From an uncultured Opitutia bacterium (GTDB lineage Bacteria > Verrucomicrobiota > Verrucomicrobiia > Opitutales > UBA953), in assembly GCA_903840355.1 (NCBI GenBank), contig CAIMFJ010000004.1, positions 496,001-560,000 of the forward strand: DNA of 64,000 nucleotides, in the 5' to 3' direction. The notes below the pieces were generated by a model. The model saw only the letters and a program-made list of their open reading frames with translations, did no database searches and was not told where the DNA came from. Below, piece by piece: positions 19,201 to 28,687 of this stretch. Numbering within the stretch: the stretch's first letter is position 1; each line of letters opens with the position of its first letter. The translations under genes were made by a program, and so were the position numbers.

Positions 19201-19830
19201 ATGCTTTATCGCCTTCTTTTAACCATCTGTCTTTCGCTGTCAGCGGGAGCGGTGGAGGTGACGTTGCAGTTGCCCGAAGCCGCCGATGAACGCCTTAAGA
19301 CTTTCGCTCATCAAGCCGAACAGCTTGTAAAAGAATGGGAGCCCAAGGTTGCTGATATCTTAGCCTCCGACCCCGCCCGTCGTCCGAAAAACATCACCAT
19401 CATTTTTCGCGAAATGTCGGGTGTGGCTTATTGGGATGGCAAAGCCATCAACGTGTCGACGGCTTGGGTGGCCTCGCGTCCTAAAGACGTTGGCTTAGTG
19501 GTGCATGAACTAACCCACGTGCTGCAAGGTGGCTACCATAAGACCCCCAGCTGGTGGACCGAGGGGATGGCCGATTACGTGCGTTTTGGAGTCATGGAGG
19601 GCGGCCATTTTGGGATTAAAATCGATCCCACGAAGCAAAAGCCTCGCGACTCTTATCGGGTGACGGGCTATTTCTTTTTCCAAGCCGAGAAGAAATACCC
19701 CGGGTTAATTAAGAAATTGCATGAAACTTGTGCTGCGGGGCGTGACCCGGAAGCGACTTTTAAAACCCATTGCGACGGGAAGACGGTCGAGGAAGTCTGG
19801 ACCGATTTAGTCGTCACGCCGCAGAAATAG
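19201..19830 (+). CDS. Secreted basic secretory protein (BSP) family metallopeptidase-like protein
   Basis: 209 residues beginning with a signal peptide ([19 protein letters not shown]). The core contains [10 protein letters not shown] around 101-110, an HExxH-type zinc motif, followed by [12 protein letters not shown], whose glutamate fits a gluzincin third ligand. These match the BSP family (PF04450), known as plant PR-17 proteins and also found in bacteria. The protein is probably periplasmic or secreted. The substrate is unknown. A weak AAGG lies upstream of the ATG. mutL begins 2 bases after its stop. Confidence 0.78.
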   Translation: MLYRLLLTICLSLSAGAVEVTLQLPEAADERLKTFAHQAEQLVKEWEPKVADILASDPARRPKNITIIFREMSGVAYWDGKAINVSTAWVASRPKDVGLVVHELTHVLQGGYHKTPSWWTEGMADYVRFGVMEGGHFGIKIDPTKQKPRDSYRVTGYFFFQAEKKYPGLIKKLHETCAAGRDPEATFKTHCDGKTVEEVWTDLVVTPQK

Positions 19831-19832
19831 TC

Positions 19833-21563
19833 ATGGGGAAGATTCGCATTTTAGAAGCTAACGTCGCGAATCAAATTGCGGCCGGGGAAGTCGTCGAACG
19901 CCCCGCCGCAGTGATTAAAGAGTTGTTGGAGAATTCACTCGATGCCGGGGCGACCCGCGTGATGATTGATTTTTCCCGAGGAGGTAAGGCGTTGATGCGC
20001 GTGGAGGATGATGGTTCCGGGATGTTGCCTGAGGAAGCGGAGTTGAGTTTGGCCCGTCATGCGACGAGCAAGATTCGCCAAGCTAAAGACCTCGACCAGA
20101 TTGCGACGTTTGGCTTCCGCGGGGAGGCTTTGCCTTCGATTGCGAGCGTGAGTCGTTTTACCCTGCAAACCCGCCCAGCTGCCGAAGCACACGGGGTTGA
20201 GATTCTCGTCAACGGGGGGAAGATTCTGCATCAAAAAGACCATGGGATGGCGCCGGGCACGCGGATTGAAGTGGCGAATTTATTCCATCCCGTTCCCGCC
20301 CGCTTAAAGTTTTTGAAGTCCGATGAAACGGAGTCGGCTCATATTATTCGCTTAGTACGCTTGTATGCCCTAGCTCACCCTGAGGTTGGCTTTTTATTGC
20401 GTGAGGATGGCCGCGAGATTTTCCGTTCGCCCCGTCAGGCACCTTTACTGGATCGTTTGCGCGAGATCTGGGGGCGCCAAGTGGCGGAAGAGGTCACGTT
20501 GATGCCCGTCTTTGAGCGCTCGGGGATGAAGTTGAGTGGGATGTTAGGTCGACCCGGGGTTTCCCGTGGGACGCGCCAAGAATTGGTGACGGTGGTGAAT
20601 GGCCGGCCGGTTGATAGTCGGACGATGGCCTTCGCCCTGACGGAGAGTTATCACACCTTGATTCCTAAGGGTCGTTATCCATTGGCATTTGTTTTTCTAG
20701 AAATCGACCCAGCTTGGGTGGATGTAAACGTGCATCCGGCTAAGCGGGAAATTCGTTTTCGCGATGAAGCCAAGGTGCGGAATTTTATTATTGAGGCGAT
20801 CTTGTCGGTGTTGCGGGCGAAAGTAGAGTCCGACGTGGGGTTTCCAGTGGTGCCAACACCCACGTTGCCTGGGGCTTTACCTGTTAGTCCGATGAGCCCT
20901 GTTCCGAGTGTTTCAGCCGTACCCGCTTCGCCACTTCCGCCGTTAGTGGTACCGGTTTCGGTTCCGCCAGTGTCTGCCTCGCCGGCTTTACGTTTAGGTT
21001 GGCGTCTTTTAGGTCGGCTTCGAGAGGAGCGGGCCGTTTTTGAAACGCCGACGGGAGTGGCTATTCTCGATTTAGGGGCCGCACACCAACGAGTCCTATA
21101 CGAGAAAATCCTCGAACAATTTCAGGGGCAGCAGGTGATCAGTCAGCCTTTGCTGGTGCCGCTGACCATGGAGCTTGAGCCCTTGGCTGCCTCCGTGCTG
21201 AAGGAGCGTGGCACCTTGCTCACGGCTGCAGGTTTTAATTTTGAAGAGTATGGCCGTAATTTCTGGCGCGTGGCGGCCTTGCCATTTTGGTTAGAACCAG
21301 ATGATGCGTTGACCTTTATTCGCGACCTTTTGGCCGAGATGGCACGGCGTGAAGGGGATTTTGGAAAACCTTCGCTGGCTTACGATGCCTTAGCGAAATT
21401 GGCGGTGCATCGCGCCCGTCGTAAAGGCGATACGATTGCCGATGCTGAGGTGATGGAGTTAGTGCAGGCTTTATTCCGCACCACTCAGCCAGGAACGTGT
21501 CCCAAGGGTCGAAAGACGTATTGGGAATGGACCGATGGTGAAATGACCCGCCGTTTCAGTTAA
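19833..21563 (+). CDS. mutL: DNA mismatch repair protein MutL lacking the endonuclease motif
   Basis: 576 residues. The N-terminal GHKL ATPase domain is canonical: ELLENSLDAGA, VEDDGSGM, and ATSKI with FGFRGEAL. A proline-rich linker spans about 345-390, then the C-terminal dimerisation domain. Most MutL proteins outside MutH-bearing bacteria have DQHAxxE in that domain and a later CPHGRP. Here the matching segments read D413-LGAAHQ and C556-PKGRK, so the metal-site residues are largely gone. The frame extends upstream of ATG 19833 into the previous gene, but MGKIRILEANVANQIAAGE is the normal N-terminus. The stop codon shares a TTAA palindrome with the stop of uvrB. Confidence 0.95.
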   Translation: MGKIRILEANVANQIAAGEVVERPAAVIKELLENSLDAGATRVMIDFSRGGKALMRVEDDGSGMLPEEAELSLARHATSKIRQAKDLDQIATFGFRGEALPSIASVSRFTLQTRPAAEAHGVEILVNGGKILHQKDHGMAPGTRIEVANLFHPVPARLKFLKSDETESAHIIRLVRLYALAHPEVGFLLREDGREIFRSPRQAPLLDRLREIWGRQVAEEVTLMPVFERSGMKLSGMLGRPGVSRGTRQELVTVVNGRPVDSRTMAFALTESYHTLIPKGRYPLAFVFLEIDPAWVDVNVHPAKREIRFRDEAKVRNFIIEAILSVLRAKVESDVGFPVVPTPTLPGALPVSPMSPVPSVSAVPASPLPPLVVPVSVPPVSASPALRLGWRLLGRLREERAVFETPTGVAILDLGAAHQRVLYEKILEQFQGQQVISQPLLVPLTMELEPLAASVLKERGTLLTAAGFNFEEYGRNFWRVAALPFWLEPDDALTFIRDLLAEMARREGDFGKPSLAYDALAKLAVHRARRKGDTIADAEVMELVQALFRTTQPGTCPKGRKTYWEWTDGEMTRRFS

Positions 21564-23545
21564 CGGCGCTTGCGGTATTTCTTCGAGGGCGTCGGTTTGC
21601 CTGTGCGCAAGGCCTCGATTTGATCGCGTAAGGCCGCTGCTTTCTCGAACTGCAGTTCATCGGCAGCAGCCAGCATTTCGGCTTCGAGATCAGCGAGCAC
21701 GAGGGCAATGTCTTTCTCGTCGGTACCTTCGGCCACGGCGAGGATGTCTTCCGCCTCTTCATCCACCAAGCTCTCTTCAATTTTACGACTGGTGCTTTTA
21801 GGCGTGATGCCGTGCTTTTTATTATAGGCCTCTTGGCGTTGGCGCCGATCCGCACAAATTTTCAAGGTGCGGGCGAGTGATTTGGTCATCACGTCAGCGT
21901 AGAGCAACACGCGGCCTTCCACGTGGCGGGCGGCCCGGCCGGCGGTTTGAATCAAACTAGTTTCGCTGCGTAAGAAGCCTTCTTTGTCGGCATCGAGGAT
22001 GCCCACTAAAGCGACTTCAGGTAGGTCGAGCCCTTCGCGCAGTAAGTTAACGCCAACGAGGACATCGAATTTCCCCGCCCGTAAACGTCGTAAGATTTCA
22101 ACGCGCTCGATGGCATCAATGTCGGAGTGGAGGTATTCTACTTTCAACCCATGATCGCGCATGAAGTTAGAAAGTTCCTCCGACATGCGCTTGGTTAAGG
22201 TGGTGACGAGCGTACGCTGATTTTTAGCGGCAGCGATTTTAGCTTCGCCGATGATGTCTTCCACTTGCCCCGCAATGGGTCGTACTTGCATAACTGGGTC
22301 TAGCAAGCCAGTTGGGCGAATGACTTGTTCGGCCACCACGCTCGAGACTTCATACTCATAGGGAGCAGGCGTGGCGGAGACGTAGACGACTTGACCTACA
22401 ATATCATTAAACTCCGCAGGCATCAGGGGTCGATTGTCCAAGGCGGAGGGGAGGCGGAAGCCGAATTCTACGAGGCGTTCTTTGCGGGCCCGGTCACCAT
22501 GGTACATGCCTCCGATTTGGGAGACGGACACGTGGCTTTCATCGATGAAAACCAATTTATCCTTCGGGAAGAAGTCGATGAGGCAGGAAGGGCGTTCGCC
22601 AGGTTGGCGGCCCGACATGTGTCGTGAATAGTTTTCAATCCCGGTGCAAAATCCTGTTTCACGCAGCATTTCCAAGTCATGCTCTACTCGCATGCGGATG
22701 CGCTGGGCTTCTATGAGACGGTTCTGCTTTTCAAAAAATAGCACCCGCTCTTCCATTTCGGCCCGGATGGTATCCATGGCCCGCTTGACGCTCCCTGGAG
22801 CCGTAACGTATTGATTGGCGGGGTAGAGGTCGAATTTCTCGAACGACCTCCCAGGCTTAACACTGATGGGGTCAAGCTCTCGGATGGCTTCTAATTGATC
22901 GCCCCAAAATTCTAAGCGGATGGCTGATTCCATGTAGGCCGGCCAAATATCAATCGTTTCCCCGCGAGCCCGGAACGTACAACGCTCTAAAATCGCATCC
23001 TGCCGATTGTATTGGTTGCTGACGAGTTTGGTCAGAAATTCATCGCGCCGCAGGTTTTGCCCGACTTGCAGCGGAATCATCATCGCCAAGAAATCTTCGG
23101 GGGAGCCTAAACCGTAGATGCACGAAACGGAGGCGATTACGATGACGTCGCGGCGAGAGAGAAGGGCACTGCTGGCGCTGATGCGGAGGCGTTCGATGTC
23201 TTCATTGATGGCCGAATCTTTTTCAATGAAGGTGTCGGTCTGGGGCACATAAGCCTCAGGCTGATAATAGTCATAATAACTGACAAAATACTCGACGGCG
23301 TTTTCGGGAAAAAAGTTTTTGAATTCGGAGTATAATTGTGCCGCGAGGGTTTTATTATGCGAAATAATCAGGGTTGGGCGCTGCTGTTGCACGATGAGGT
23401 TGGCCATCGTGAAGGTTTTGCCCGAGCCCGTGACCCCGAGGAGTGTTTGACGAGCATTGCCTACCCGCAAGGAAGCATCGAGCGTTGCAATCGCAGTAGG
23501 TTGATCGCCCATGGGGCGATAGGCAGAATGCAACTTGAATTCCAT
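21560..23545 (-). CDS. uvrB: Excinuclease ABC subunit UvrB
   Basis: 661-residue helicase-like damage verification subunit of nucleotide excision repair. Walker A GVTGSGKT is at 37-44, the beta-hairpin region YYDYYQPEAYVP near 90-101, VSATPAPYE and the later helicase motifs (TTLTKRMSEELSNF, QTAGRAARH) follow. A UVR domain (ADLEAEMLAAADELQFEKAA) near the C-terminus binds UvrC. ATG 23545 gives MEFKLHSAYRPMGDQP; an upstream TTG at 23566 is less likely. The HAD gene ends one base upstream, so uvrB is the last gene of nadE-glcD-HAD-uvrB. Confidence 0.97.
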   Translation of the reverse strand: MEFKLHSAYRPMGDQPTAIATLDASLRVGNARQTLLGVTGSGKTFTMANLIVQQQRPTLIISHNKTLAAQLYSEFKNFFPENAVEYFVSYYDYYQPEAYVPQTDTFIEKDSAINEDIERLRISASSALLSRRDVIVIASVSCIYGLGSPEDFLAMMIPLQVGQNLRRDEFLTKLVSNQYNRQDAILERCTFRARGETIDIWPAYMESAIRLEFWGDQLEAIRELDPISVKPGRSFEKFDLYPANQYVTAPGSVKRAMDTIRAEMEERVLFFEKQNRLIEAQRIRMRVEHDLEMLRETGFCTGIENYSRHMSGRQPGERPSCLIDFFPKDKLVFIDESHVSVSQIGGMYHGDRARKERLVEFGFRLPSALDNRPLMPAEFNDIVGQVVYVSATPAPYEYEVSSVVAEQVIRPTGLLDPVMQVRPIAGQVEDIIGEAKIAAAKNQRTLVTTLTKRMSEELSNFMRDHGLKVEYLHSDIDAIERVEILRRLRAGKFDVLVGVNLLREGLDLPEVALVGILDADKEGFLRSETSLIQTAGRAARHVEGRVLLYADVMTKSLARTLKICADRRQRQEAYNKKHGITPKSTSRKIEESLVDEEAEDILAVAEGTDEKDIALVLADLEAEMLAAADELQFEKAAALRDQIEALRTGKPTPSKKYRKRR

Positions 23546-23546
23546 A

Positions 23547-24212
23547 TTAACGCAGGCCGCCGGCAACGAGCCAGGCCGGGTCGACGCCTGTTAAATCAGG
23601 GATAATACGGTGAGCTCCTGTAGGAATGAGTTGGTCGGCCGAATTCGTCGTCGCTAACGCAATAGTATTAAATCCGCCGCGGAGACCTGCTTCAATCCCT
23701 GCAAAAGAATCCTCGAAGACAAAAGAGGTTTGTGGGTTACCTTGAGCTAAGGCGCAGGCTTTTAAGAACACTTCTGGGTCCGGTTTACCGTGTTGCACAT
23801 CTTCACTCGAAATCGCTCCTTGGAAAAGTCCATGCAGGTTGAAGAGCTCAAAGGATAACTGCAGATTTTCTTTTTGGGTGGAGGTGCCGATGACGCATGG
23901 GATGCCTAAGGCCTTCAGTTGGGTGGTCAGTTCACGTGCTCCAGGGAGCAAGCGGATGTGGCCTCGGCGGGCGATGTCGCGGTAGAGGGCTTCTTTGCGA
24001 TAAGAGAGTCGCCGAATTTCAGCGGGGTCTTGAGTCCACGCTAAGATATGCGGGATGATGACTTCATTGCGCTTACCAAAGCCTCGTTTAAAGTGATCAG
24101 CGGGCAGGGGTCGACGTTCCTCTTGCGCCAAGGCTTCCCAAGACTGCTCGTGGGCGGTAGAGGAGTCGATGACGACACCGTCCCAGTCAAAAATCGCAAC
24201 CGTTCGTGACAT
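23547..24212 (-). CDS. HAD-superfamily phosphatase / phosphoglucomutase-like hydrolase
   Basis: 221 residues. Motif I is FDWDGVVIDS with nucleophile D9 and acid/base D11, motif II IGTSTQ, motif III lysine in HGKPDPEVFLKA, and motif IV VFEDSFAGIEAG. The helical cap places it in the beta-phosphoglucomutase / phosphoglycolate phosphatase group, and the sequence alone does not fix the substrate. It sits between a GlcD-like oxidase and uvrB with gaps of 5 and 1 bases. That makes phosphoglycolate a reasonable but unproven substrate. ATG 24212 is preferred over the upstream start at 24233, which would overlap glcD. Confidence 0.85.
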   Translation of the reverse strand: MSRTVAIFDWDGVVIDSSTAHEQSWEALAQEERRPLPADHFKRGFGKRNEVIIPHILAWTQDPAEIRRLSYRKEALYRDIARRGHIRLLPGARELTTQLKALGIPCVIGTSTQKENLQLSFELFNLHGLFQGAISSEDVQHGKPDPEVFLKACALAQGNPQTSFVFEDSFAGIEAGLRGGFNTIALATTNSADQLIPTGAHRIIPDLTGVDPAWLVAGGLR

Positions 24213-24217
24213 GGTGC

Positions 24218-25684
24218 TTAGTGTTTGTCCCAAGGTAAGGTGACTTTAACTGGACGGTATTCCCAGACGTTGAGCGGGTCGAAAATTTGACCGGGAGCTA
24301 AAATGTTATTAGGGTCGAGGGCGTGCTTCACGGCGCGCATGGCATTGATTTCAGCGGGCGTGTGTTGCAGCGTGAGGAAGGGCGATTTAGCGATGCCGAT
24401 GCCGTGTTCGCCAGTGATGGCACCGCCGAGGTCGACGACTTTCTGCATGATTTCATGAATCGCTTGTTCGGCCGCTTTGCAGTGCTGCGGATTATCGCGA
24501 TCATACATGATGTGCACGTGGAAGTTGCCGTCGGCCGCATGACCAAACGTCGGGGTGGCTAAGCCAGTGCGATCGCGGATTTCGCGGGTAAATTTAATTA
24601 ACGCCACGTAGTTGCGGAATGGCACCACGATATCTTCGTTTAATTTTGCATTACCCAACGCATACATCGCTTGGGAACAAGTCCGACGGATGTCCCAGAG
24701 GGCTTCGGCGTCGGCTTCGATGTCCGTTTCGCGATACGCCACGGCGAACTTTTTAATCCAGGCACGAACCTTCACGGCATCCTCGGCTAGCGTGGCGGGA
24801 TGGCCATCGACTTCGACGAGTAAAATCGCGTGGGTCTTGGAATTGCCGTGGAGTTCTTCCGTTGAAAACACGCGTTGGCCACGGCGTTTTTCGGCGGCCT
24901 CCACGGTTTGGGTATCGAGAAATTCAAACACTGCCGGGTTCACGCGCTGTCCCATGAGCTCGGCGGCGGCTTCCAGTGCAATTTCGTCCGTGGCACAAGC
25001 GAGGAGGAACGTACGACGAGCGGCAGGTTTATTGACGAGTTTTAAAACGGCTTTGGTGATGACGCCGAGCGTGCCTTCGGAGCCAATCCAGAGGTCTCGG
25101 AGATTAATCCCGCTAACAAATTTTCTTAACGGAGCGGCCCAGCGCACTTTTTCACCCGTTGGTAAGAAACCCTCGAGGGCGTACACGTAATCGCGCACCA
25201 CGCCGTATTTAGCCGCGCGGAGTCCGCCGGCATTGGTCGCAATGTTGCCGCCAATACTGCAATACTTCAGCGAAGAAGGGTCGGGCGGAAAGAATAGCCC
25301 GTGAGGGGCGGCGAGTTCGTTGATGCGGGCGGTGATGGCTCCAGGTTGCACCGTGGCCATCGAGGAAATCGGATCGATGATGATTTCATTCCAGTGATCC
25401 AAGTGAATCACCCAGCCGCCGTGAATGGGGGCACTTGCTCCCGTATTGCCTGTACCTCGACCGCGAACCGTGACGGGGACGCGGTGCTCGTTGGCAAGTT
25501 TTAGGGTGATGCCAATATCCTCTTCCACCTGAGGTCGAACCACGGCCTCGGGCATGAAAGAAAGCCTCATGTTATCGAAGGAGGCCGCGAAGCAGGTGGG
25601 CTCATCGGTGAGCACCTTTTGGGGGCCAAGCTTCTGGAGCAGCGCTTGCGTGGCTGCTGGGTGAGTTTGCAAGGGAGAGGTCAC
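24218..25684 (-). CDS. FAD-linked oxidase, GlcD / D-lactate dehydrogenase family
   Basis: 488 residues from a GTG start. The FAD-binding PCMH domain shows VTVRGRGTGNTGAS, FFPPDPSS and IGGNIATNAGG, then WIGSEGTLGVIT. The C-terminal domain has GHAADGNFHVHI and HGIGIAKSPFL, with the conserved histidines of the family. Such enzymes oxidise glycolate, D-lactate or other 2-hydroxyacids. No iron-sulfur partner (GlcF) or GlcE is in the window. It starts 19 bases downstream of nadE and is followed by a HAD phosphatase 5 bases later. Substrate assignment is open. Confidence 0.85.
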   Translation of the reverse strand: MTSPLQTHPAATQALLQKLGPQKVLTDEPTCFAASFDNMRLSFMPEAVVRPQVEEDIGITLKLANEHRVPVTVRGRGTGNTGASAPIHGGWVIHLDHWNEIIIDPISSMATVQPGAITARINELAAPHGLFFPPDPSSLKYCSIGGNIATNAGGLRAAKYGVVRDYVYALEGFLPTGEKVRWAAPLRKFVSGINLRDLWIGSEGTLGVITKAVLKLVNKPAARRTFLLACATDEIALEAAAELMGQRVNPAVFEFLDTQTVEAAEKRRGQRVFSTEELHGNSKTHAILLVEVDGHPATLAEDAVKVRAWIKKFAVAYRETDIEADAEALWDIRRTCSQAMYALGNAKLNEDIVVPFRNYVALIKFTREIRDRTGLATPTFGHAADGNFHVHIMYDRDNPQHCKAAEQAIHEIMQKVVDLGGAITGEHGIGIAKSPFLTLQHTPAEINAMRAVKHALDPNNILAPGQIFDPLNVWEYRPVKVTLPWDKH

Positions 25685-25703
25685 GGCCTCTCATCAAGCA
25701 CGG

Positions 25704-27647
25704 TTATCCCAATTCGGCAAGCCACGCCGTCGCTTCGGCGTCGGAAGGCATCCGCCAATCCCCGCGGGGGGAAAGGGCTACGGAGCCTACTTTAGGACCA
25801 TCAGGCATCGCGGAACGCTTGAATTGTTGGCTGAAGAAGCGGGTAAAGAAGTTGCGCAACCAGTGCTTGATTTCGGCCTGATCGTATTTGCCGGCAAATG
25901 AGTGCTCGGCGAGCCAGAGAATCTTGGCTGGGCGGTAGCCGTTGCGGACCGCGTGGTAGAGGAAGAAATCGTGTAACTCGTAAGGCCCCACGAGCATTTC
26001 CGTTTGCTGCGAAATCTCGCCATCATCATTTGGGGGGAGGAGCTCGGGGCTCACCGGTGTGGCCACGATGTCTTCTAGAATCGCTCGTTCAGTGCCAACG
26101 TGGCGGGCGTGCGCGGCCCAAGAAACCAGGTGGCGGACGAGGGTTTTGGGGACGCCGATGTTCACGTGGTACATCGACATGTGGTCGGCATTAAACGTGC
26201 ACCAGCCCAAGGCGGCTTCCGAAAGGTCGCCAGTACCCACTACAAACCCACCGAGCTGATTGGCCGTATCCATGAGGATTTGGGTGCGCTCGCGGGCTTG
26301 GGCGTTTTCAAACGTCACATCGTGTTTTTGCAGTGGGTGATGAATGTCGCGCAGGTGCTGTTCGAAGGCGTTATTAATGGGAATTTCGCGCGGCGTGACG
26401 CCGAGGGTTTCCATTAAGCGAATGGCGTTGAGACGGGTGCGAGCCGACGTGCCCGGGCCCGGCATGGTGAGTCCGATAATGCCTTTGCGATCAAGTCCCA
26501 GACGCCCGAAAGCTTCGAGTAAAACTAAAAGGGCTAAGGTTGAATCCAGTCCACCCGAGACTCCAATCACGGCATGTTTAACGCCGGTGTGACGCAGTCG
26601 ACGAGCGAGGCCCGTAGATTGAATCGCAAAAATTTCTTGGCAGTTTTCGTCGCGCTTATGGGCGTCGTTCGGTACAAACGGGTGTTGGCTAAAACGCCGA
26701 CGTAGTTTGGGCGTTTGACCGGTGGGGTGGCCTAATTCGAAACTGATGGTGCGCGTTTTGAGAGTACTCGGAGCGCCAAAGAAAGTACTGTTCCGACGAC
26801 GATCGGCATTAAGACGGTCGAGGTCGACTTGGGAAACGAGCAAGGCGAGGTCGAAGCGAAAGCGCTCAGATTCGCCAAGGATAGTGCCGTTTTCTGCAAT
26901 CAGGCCATGGCCGCTATAAACAATATCAGTACTCGATTCGCCCGCTCCAGCGGCGGCGTAGATGTATGCGGAGAGGCAGCGAGCCGATTGGGCTTTGACG
27001 AGTTCACGTCGATACGCGGCCTTGGTCAGGAGTTCGTCGCTAGCCGATAAATTGCAGAGCAAGTTGGCTCCTGCCAGTGCGAGCGGGCCACTGGGGGGTT
27101 CGACGGCCCAGAGGTCTTCACAGATTTCGATGCCGACGACGCATTCAGGGAGATCTTTGGCTTTGAAGAGGAGGTCGGTACCCATCGGCACGACTTGTCC
27201 GAGGAGTTCGATTTCTGTAACTGGGTTAACGCGGGCGGAGGCAAACCAGCGTTGCTCGTAGAATTCCCCTGTGTTGGGCAGGTGGGTCTTGGGGACGACT
27301 CCGAGGATTTTCCCGCGCGAAACGAAGACCGCGACGTTGAAGAGCCGGCCTGATACTTCCAGGGGAAGGCCTACGAGGGCGGTTAGGCCTAGTCGACCCG
27401 TTGCTTCATTCACCTGTGCCAAGGCCTTTAAGGCACCTTGGAGGAGGGTGCGCTGCCCAAATAAGTCGCCGCAGCTATAGCCCGTCAGGCAAAGTTCGGG
27501 TAAAACCACGATTTCAGCCCCTTCCATCGCGGCTTTTTCGAGGGCTTGGCACACGAGGGTGCCATTGGCGGCGGGGTCCCCGAGCCGGAGGGCGGGGGAG
27601 GCCGCTGCCACAGTCACAAAGCCATGTTGGTGGACGCGTTTGGGCAT
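25704..27647 (-). CDS. nadE: Glutamine-dependent NAD+ synthetase NadE
   Basis: 647 residues with two domains. The N-terminal nitrilase-like glutaminase has VVLPELCLTGYS (Glu), PKTHLPNTGEFYEQRWF (Lys) and GIEICEDLW (Cys near 175). The C-terminal synthetase has the PP-loop SGGLDST near 362 and TGDLSEAALGW. It amidates nicotinic acid adenine dinucleotide to NAD+ with glutamine and ATP. QHGFVTVAAASP at the N-terminus is normal for long NadE proteins and supports ATG 27647. It heads the nadE-glcD-HAD-uvrB set and is divergent from thrB. Confidence 0.96.
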   Translation of the reverse strand: MPKRVHQHGFVTVAAASPALRLGDPAANGTLVCQALEKAAMEGAEIVVLPELCLTGYSCGDLFGQRTLLQGALKALAQVNEATGRLGLTALVGLPLEVSGRLFNVAVFVSRGKILGVVPKTHLPNTGEFYEQRWFASARVNPVTEIELLGQVVPMGTDLLFKAKDLPECVVGIEICEDLWAVEPPSGPLALAGANLLCNLSASDELLTKAAYRRELVKAQSARCLSAYIYAAAGAGESSTDIVYSGHGLIAENGTILGESERFRFDLALLVSQVDLDRLNADRRRNSTFFGAPSTLKTRTISFELGHPTGQTPKLRRRFSQHPFVPNDAHKRDENCQEIFAIQSTGLARRLRHTGVKHAVIGVSGGLDSTLALLVLLEAFGRLGLDRKGIIGLTMPGPGTSARTRLNAIRLMETLGVTPREIPINNAFEQHLRDIHHPLQKHDVTFENAQARERTQILMDTANQLGGFVVGTGDLSEAALGWCTFNADHMSMYHVNIGVPKTLVRHLVSWAAHARHVGTERAILEDIVATPVSPELLPPNDDGEISQQTEMLVGPYELHDFFLYHAVRNGYRPAKILWLAEHSFAGKYDQAEIKHWLRNFFTRFFSQQFKRSAMPDGPKVGSVALSPRGDWRMPSDAEATAWLAELG

Positions 27648-27733
27648 TCTATAGGCTTGGTAACAATCATGTTCACCGTTGACCCTTGGGAGGCAACCCG
27701 AAAGGTCTAGGTCTCTAAAATCTTAGGGGTCCT

Positions 27734-28687
27734 ATGTCATCATCGCCGAAGAAAGAAGTCAGAATCTTTTCGCCCGCCACGGTCGCCAACGTTGCCTGTG
27801 GTTTCGATGTTTTGGGTTTTTGCATCGATCAGCCCGGGGATGAGGTTGTCGCCCGCTTTTCAGACCAGCCAGGGCTACGCATTGCCAAAATCACGGGTGA
27901 TGATGGCCGGTTGCCTTTGGACCCTAAACTGAACACCGCCGGGGTCTCGGCCCAGGCTTTATTGCGCCACTTGGGTAAGGATAACCTCGGGATTGAATTA
28001 GAAATCCATAAGAAGATGCCTTTTGGTAGTGGTTTAGGTTCTTCGGCGGCAAGTGCCGTGGGTGGGGCGTTTGTGGTGAATCAACTTTTAGGCGAACCTC
28101 TGACGCGTCGTCAGTTATTGCCTTTCGTCGTTGCGGGTGAAGCCGCCGCCGATGGAGCCTGGCATGCCGATAACGTCGCCCCCTGTTTATTTGGCGGAAT
28201 TACTTTGATTCGTTCGAACGCTGAGTTGGACGTGATGAACGTTAATATTCCCAGCAACCTGTGGGCGGCGGTGGTGCACCCCGATATTGTGGTGCTGACC
28301 AAGGTGGCCCGCGAAATCATGCCCCGTCATATTCAGCTCGAGACCTCGACTCAGCAGAGTGGCAACTTGGGTGGTTTGTTGTGCGGGTTTTTCCAAAGCG
28401 ACTATGCTTTAATTGGACGTTCGTTGCATGATTTAATCGCCGAGCCCCATCGGCAGCGTTTGATTCCGCAATTCTATCAAGCCAAGCGTATGGCCATGGA
28501 AGCTGGCGCGTTAGGTTTTTCGATTTCGGGTGCCGGTCCCAGTGTGTTTGCTTTGTGTGAAGGCGAAGCCAAAGCCCGGCAAGTAGCGGCGGCCGTCGCG
28601 AAAGTTTTTTCACAGATTCCGATCAAGGCCACGCCCTACGTTTCCCAAATCAATTCAAAAGGGGTTCATGTCATCGACCAAAAATAA
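27734..28687 (+). CDS. thrB: Homoserine kinase ThrB
   Basis: 317-residue GHMP kinase that phosphorylates homoserine on the way to threonine. The N-terminus SPATVANVACGFDVLGF, the ATP-binding loop MPFGSGLGSSAASA and the C-terminal FSISGAGPSVFAL are diagnostic. An AGGGG lies 5 bases before the ATG. A TAAAAT at 27716-27721 could be a -10 element but has no matching -35. The gene overlaps thrC by 20 bases, so the two steps are translated together. Confidence 0.95.
   Translation: MSSSPKKEVRIFSPATVANVACGFDVLGFCIDQPGDEVVARFSDQPGLRIAKITGDDGRLPLDPKLNTAGVSAQALLRHLGKDNLGIELEIHKKMPFGSGLGSSAASAVGGAFVVNQLLGEPLTRRQLLPFVVAGEAAADGAWHADNVAPCLFGGITLIRSNAELDVMNVNIPSNLWAAVVHPDIVVLTKVAREIMPRHIQLETSTQQSGNLGGLLCGFFQSDYALIGRSLHDLIAEPHRQRLIPQFYQAKRMAMEAGALGFSISGAGPSVFALCEGEAKARQVAAAVAKVFSQIPIKATPYVSQINSKGVHVIDQK

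Noticed and set aside
27648-27653. TATAGA immediately before the nadE ATG as a -10 element
   Set aside because: Transcription would then begin inside the coding sequence, and the N-terminus after this ATG matches the NadE family, so it is probably chance. Similar TATAAC (17044-17049) and TATATA (55118-55123) lack a convincing -35.
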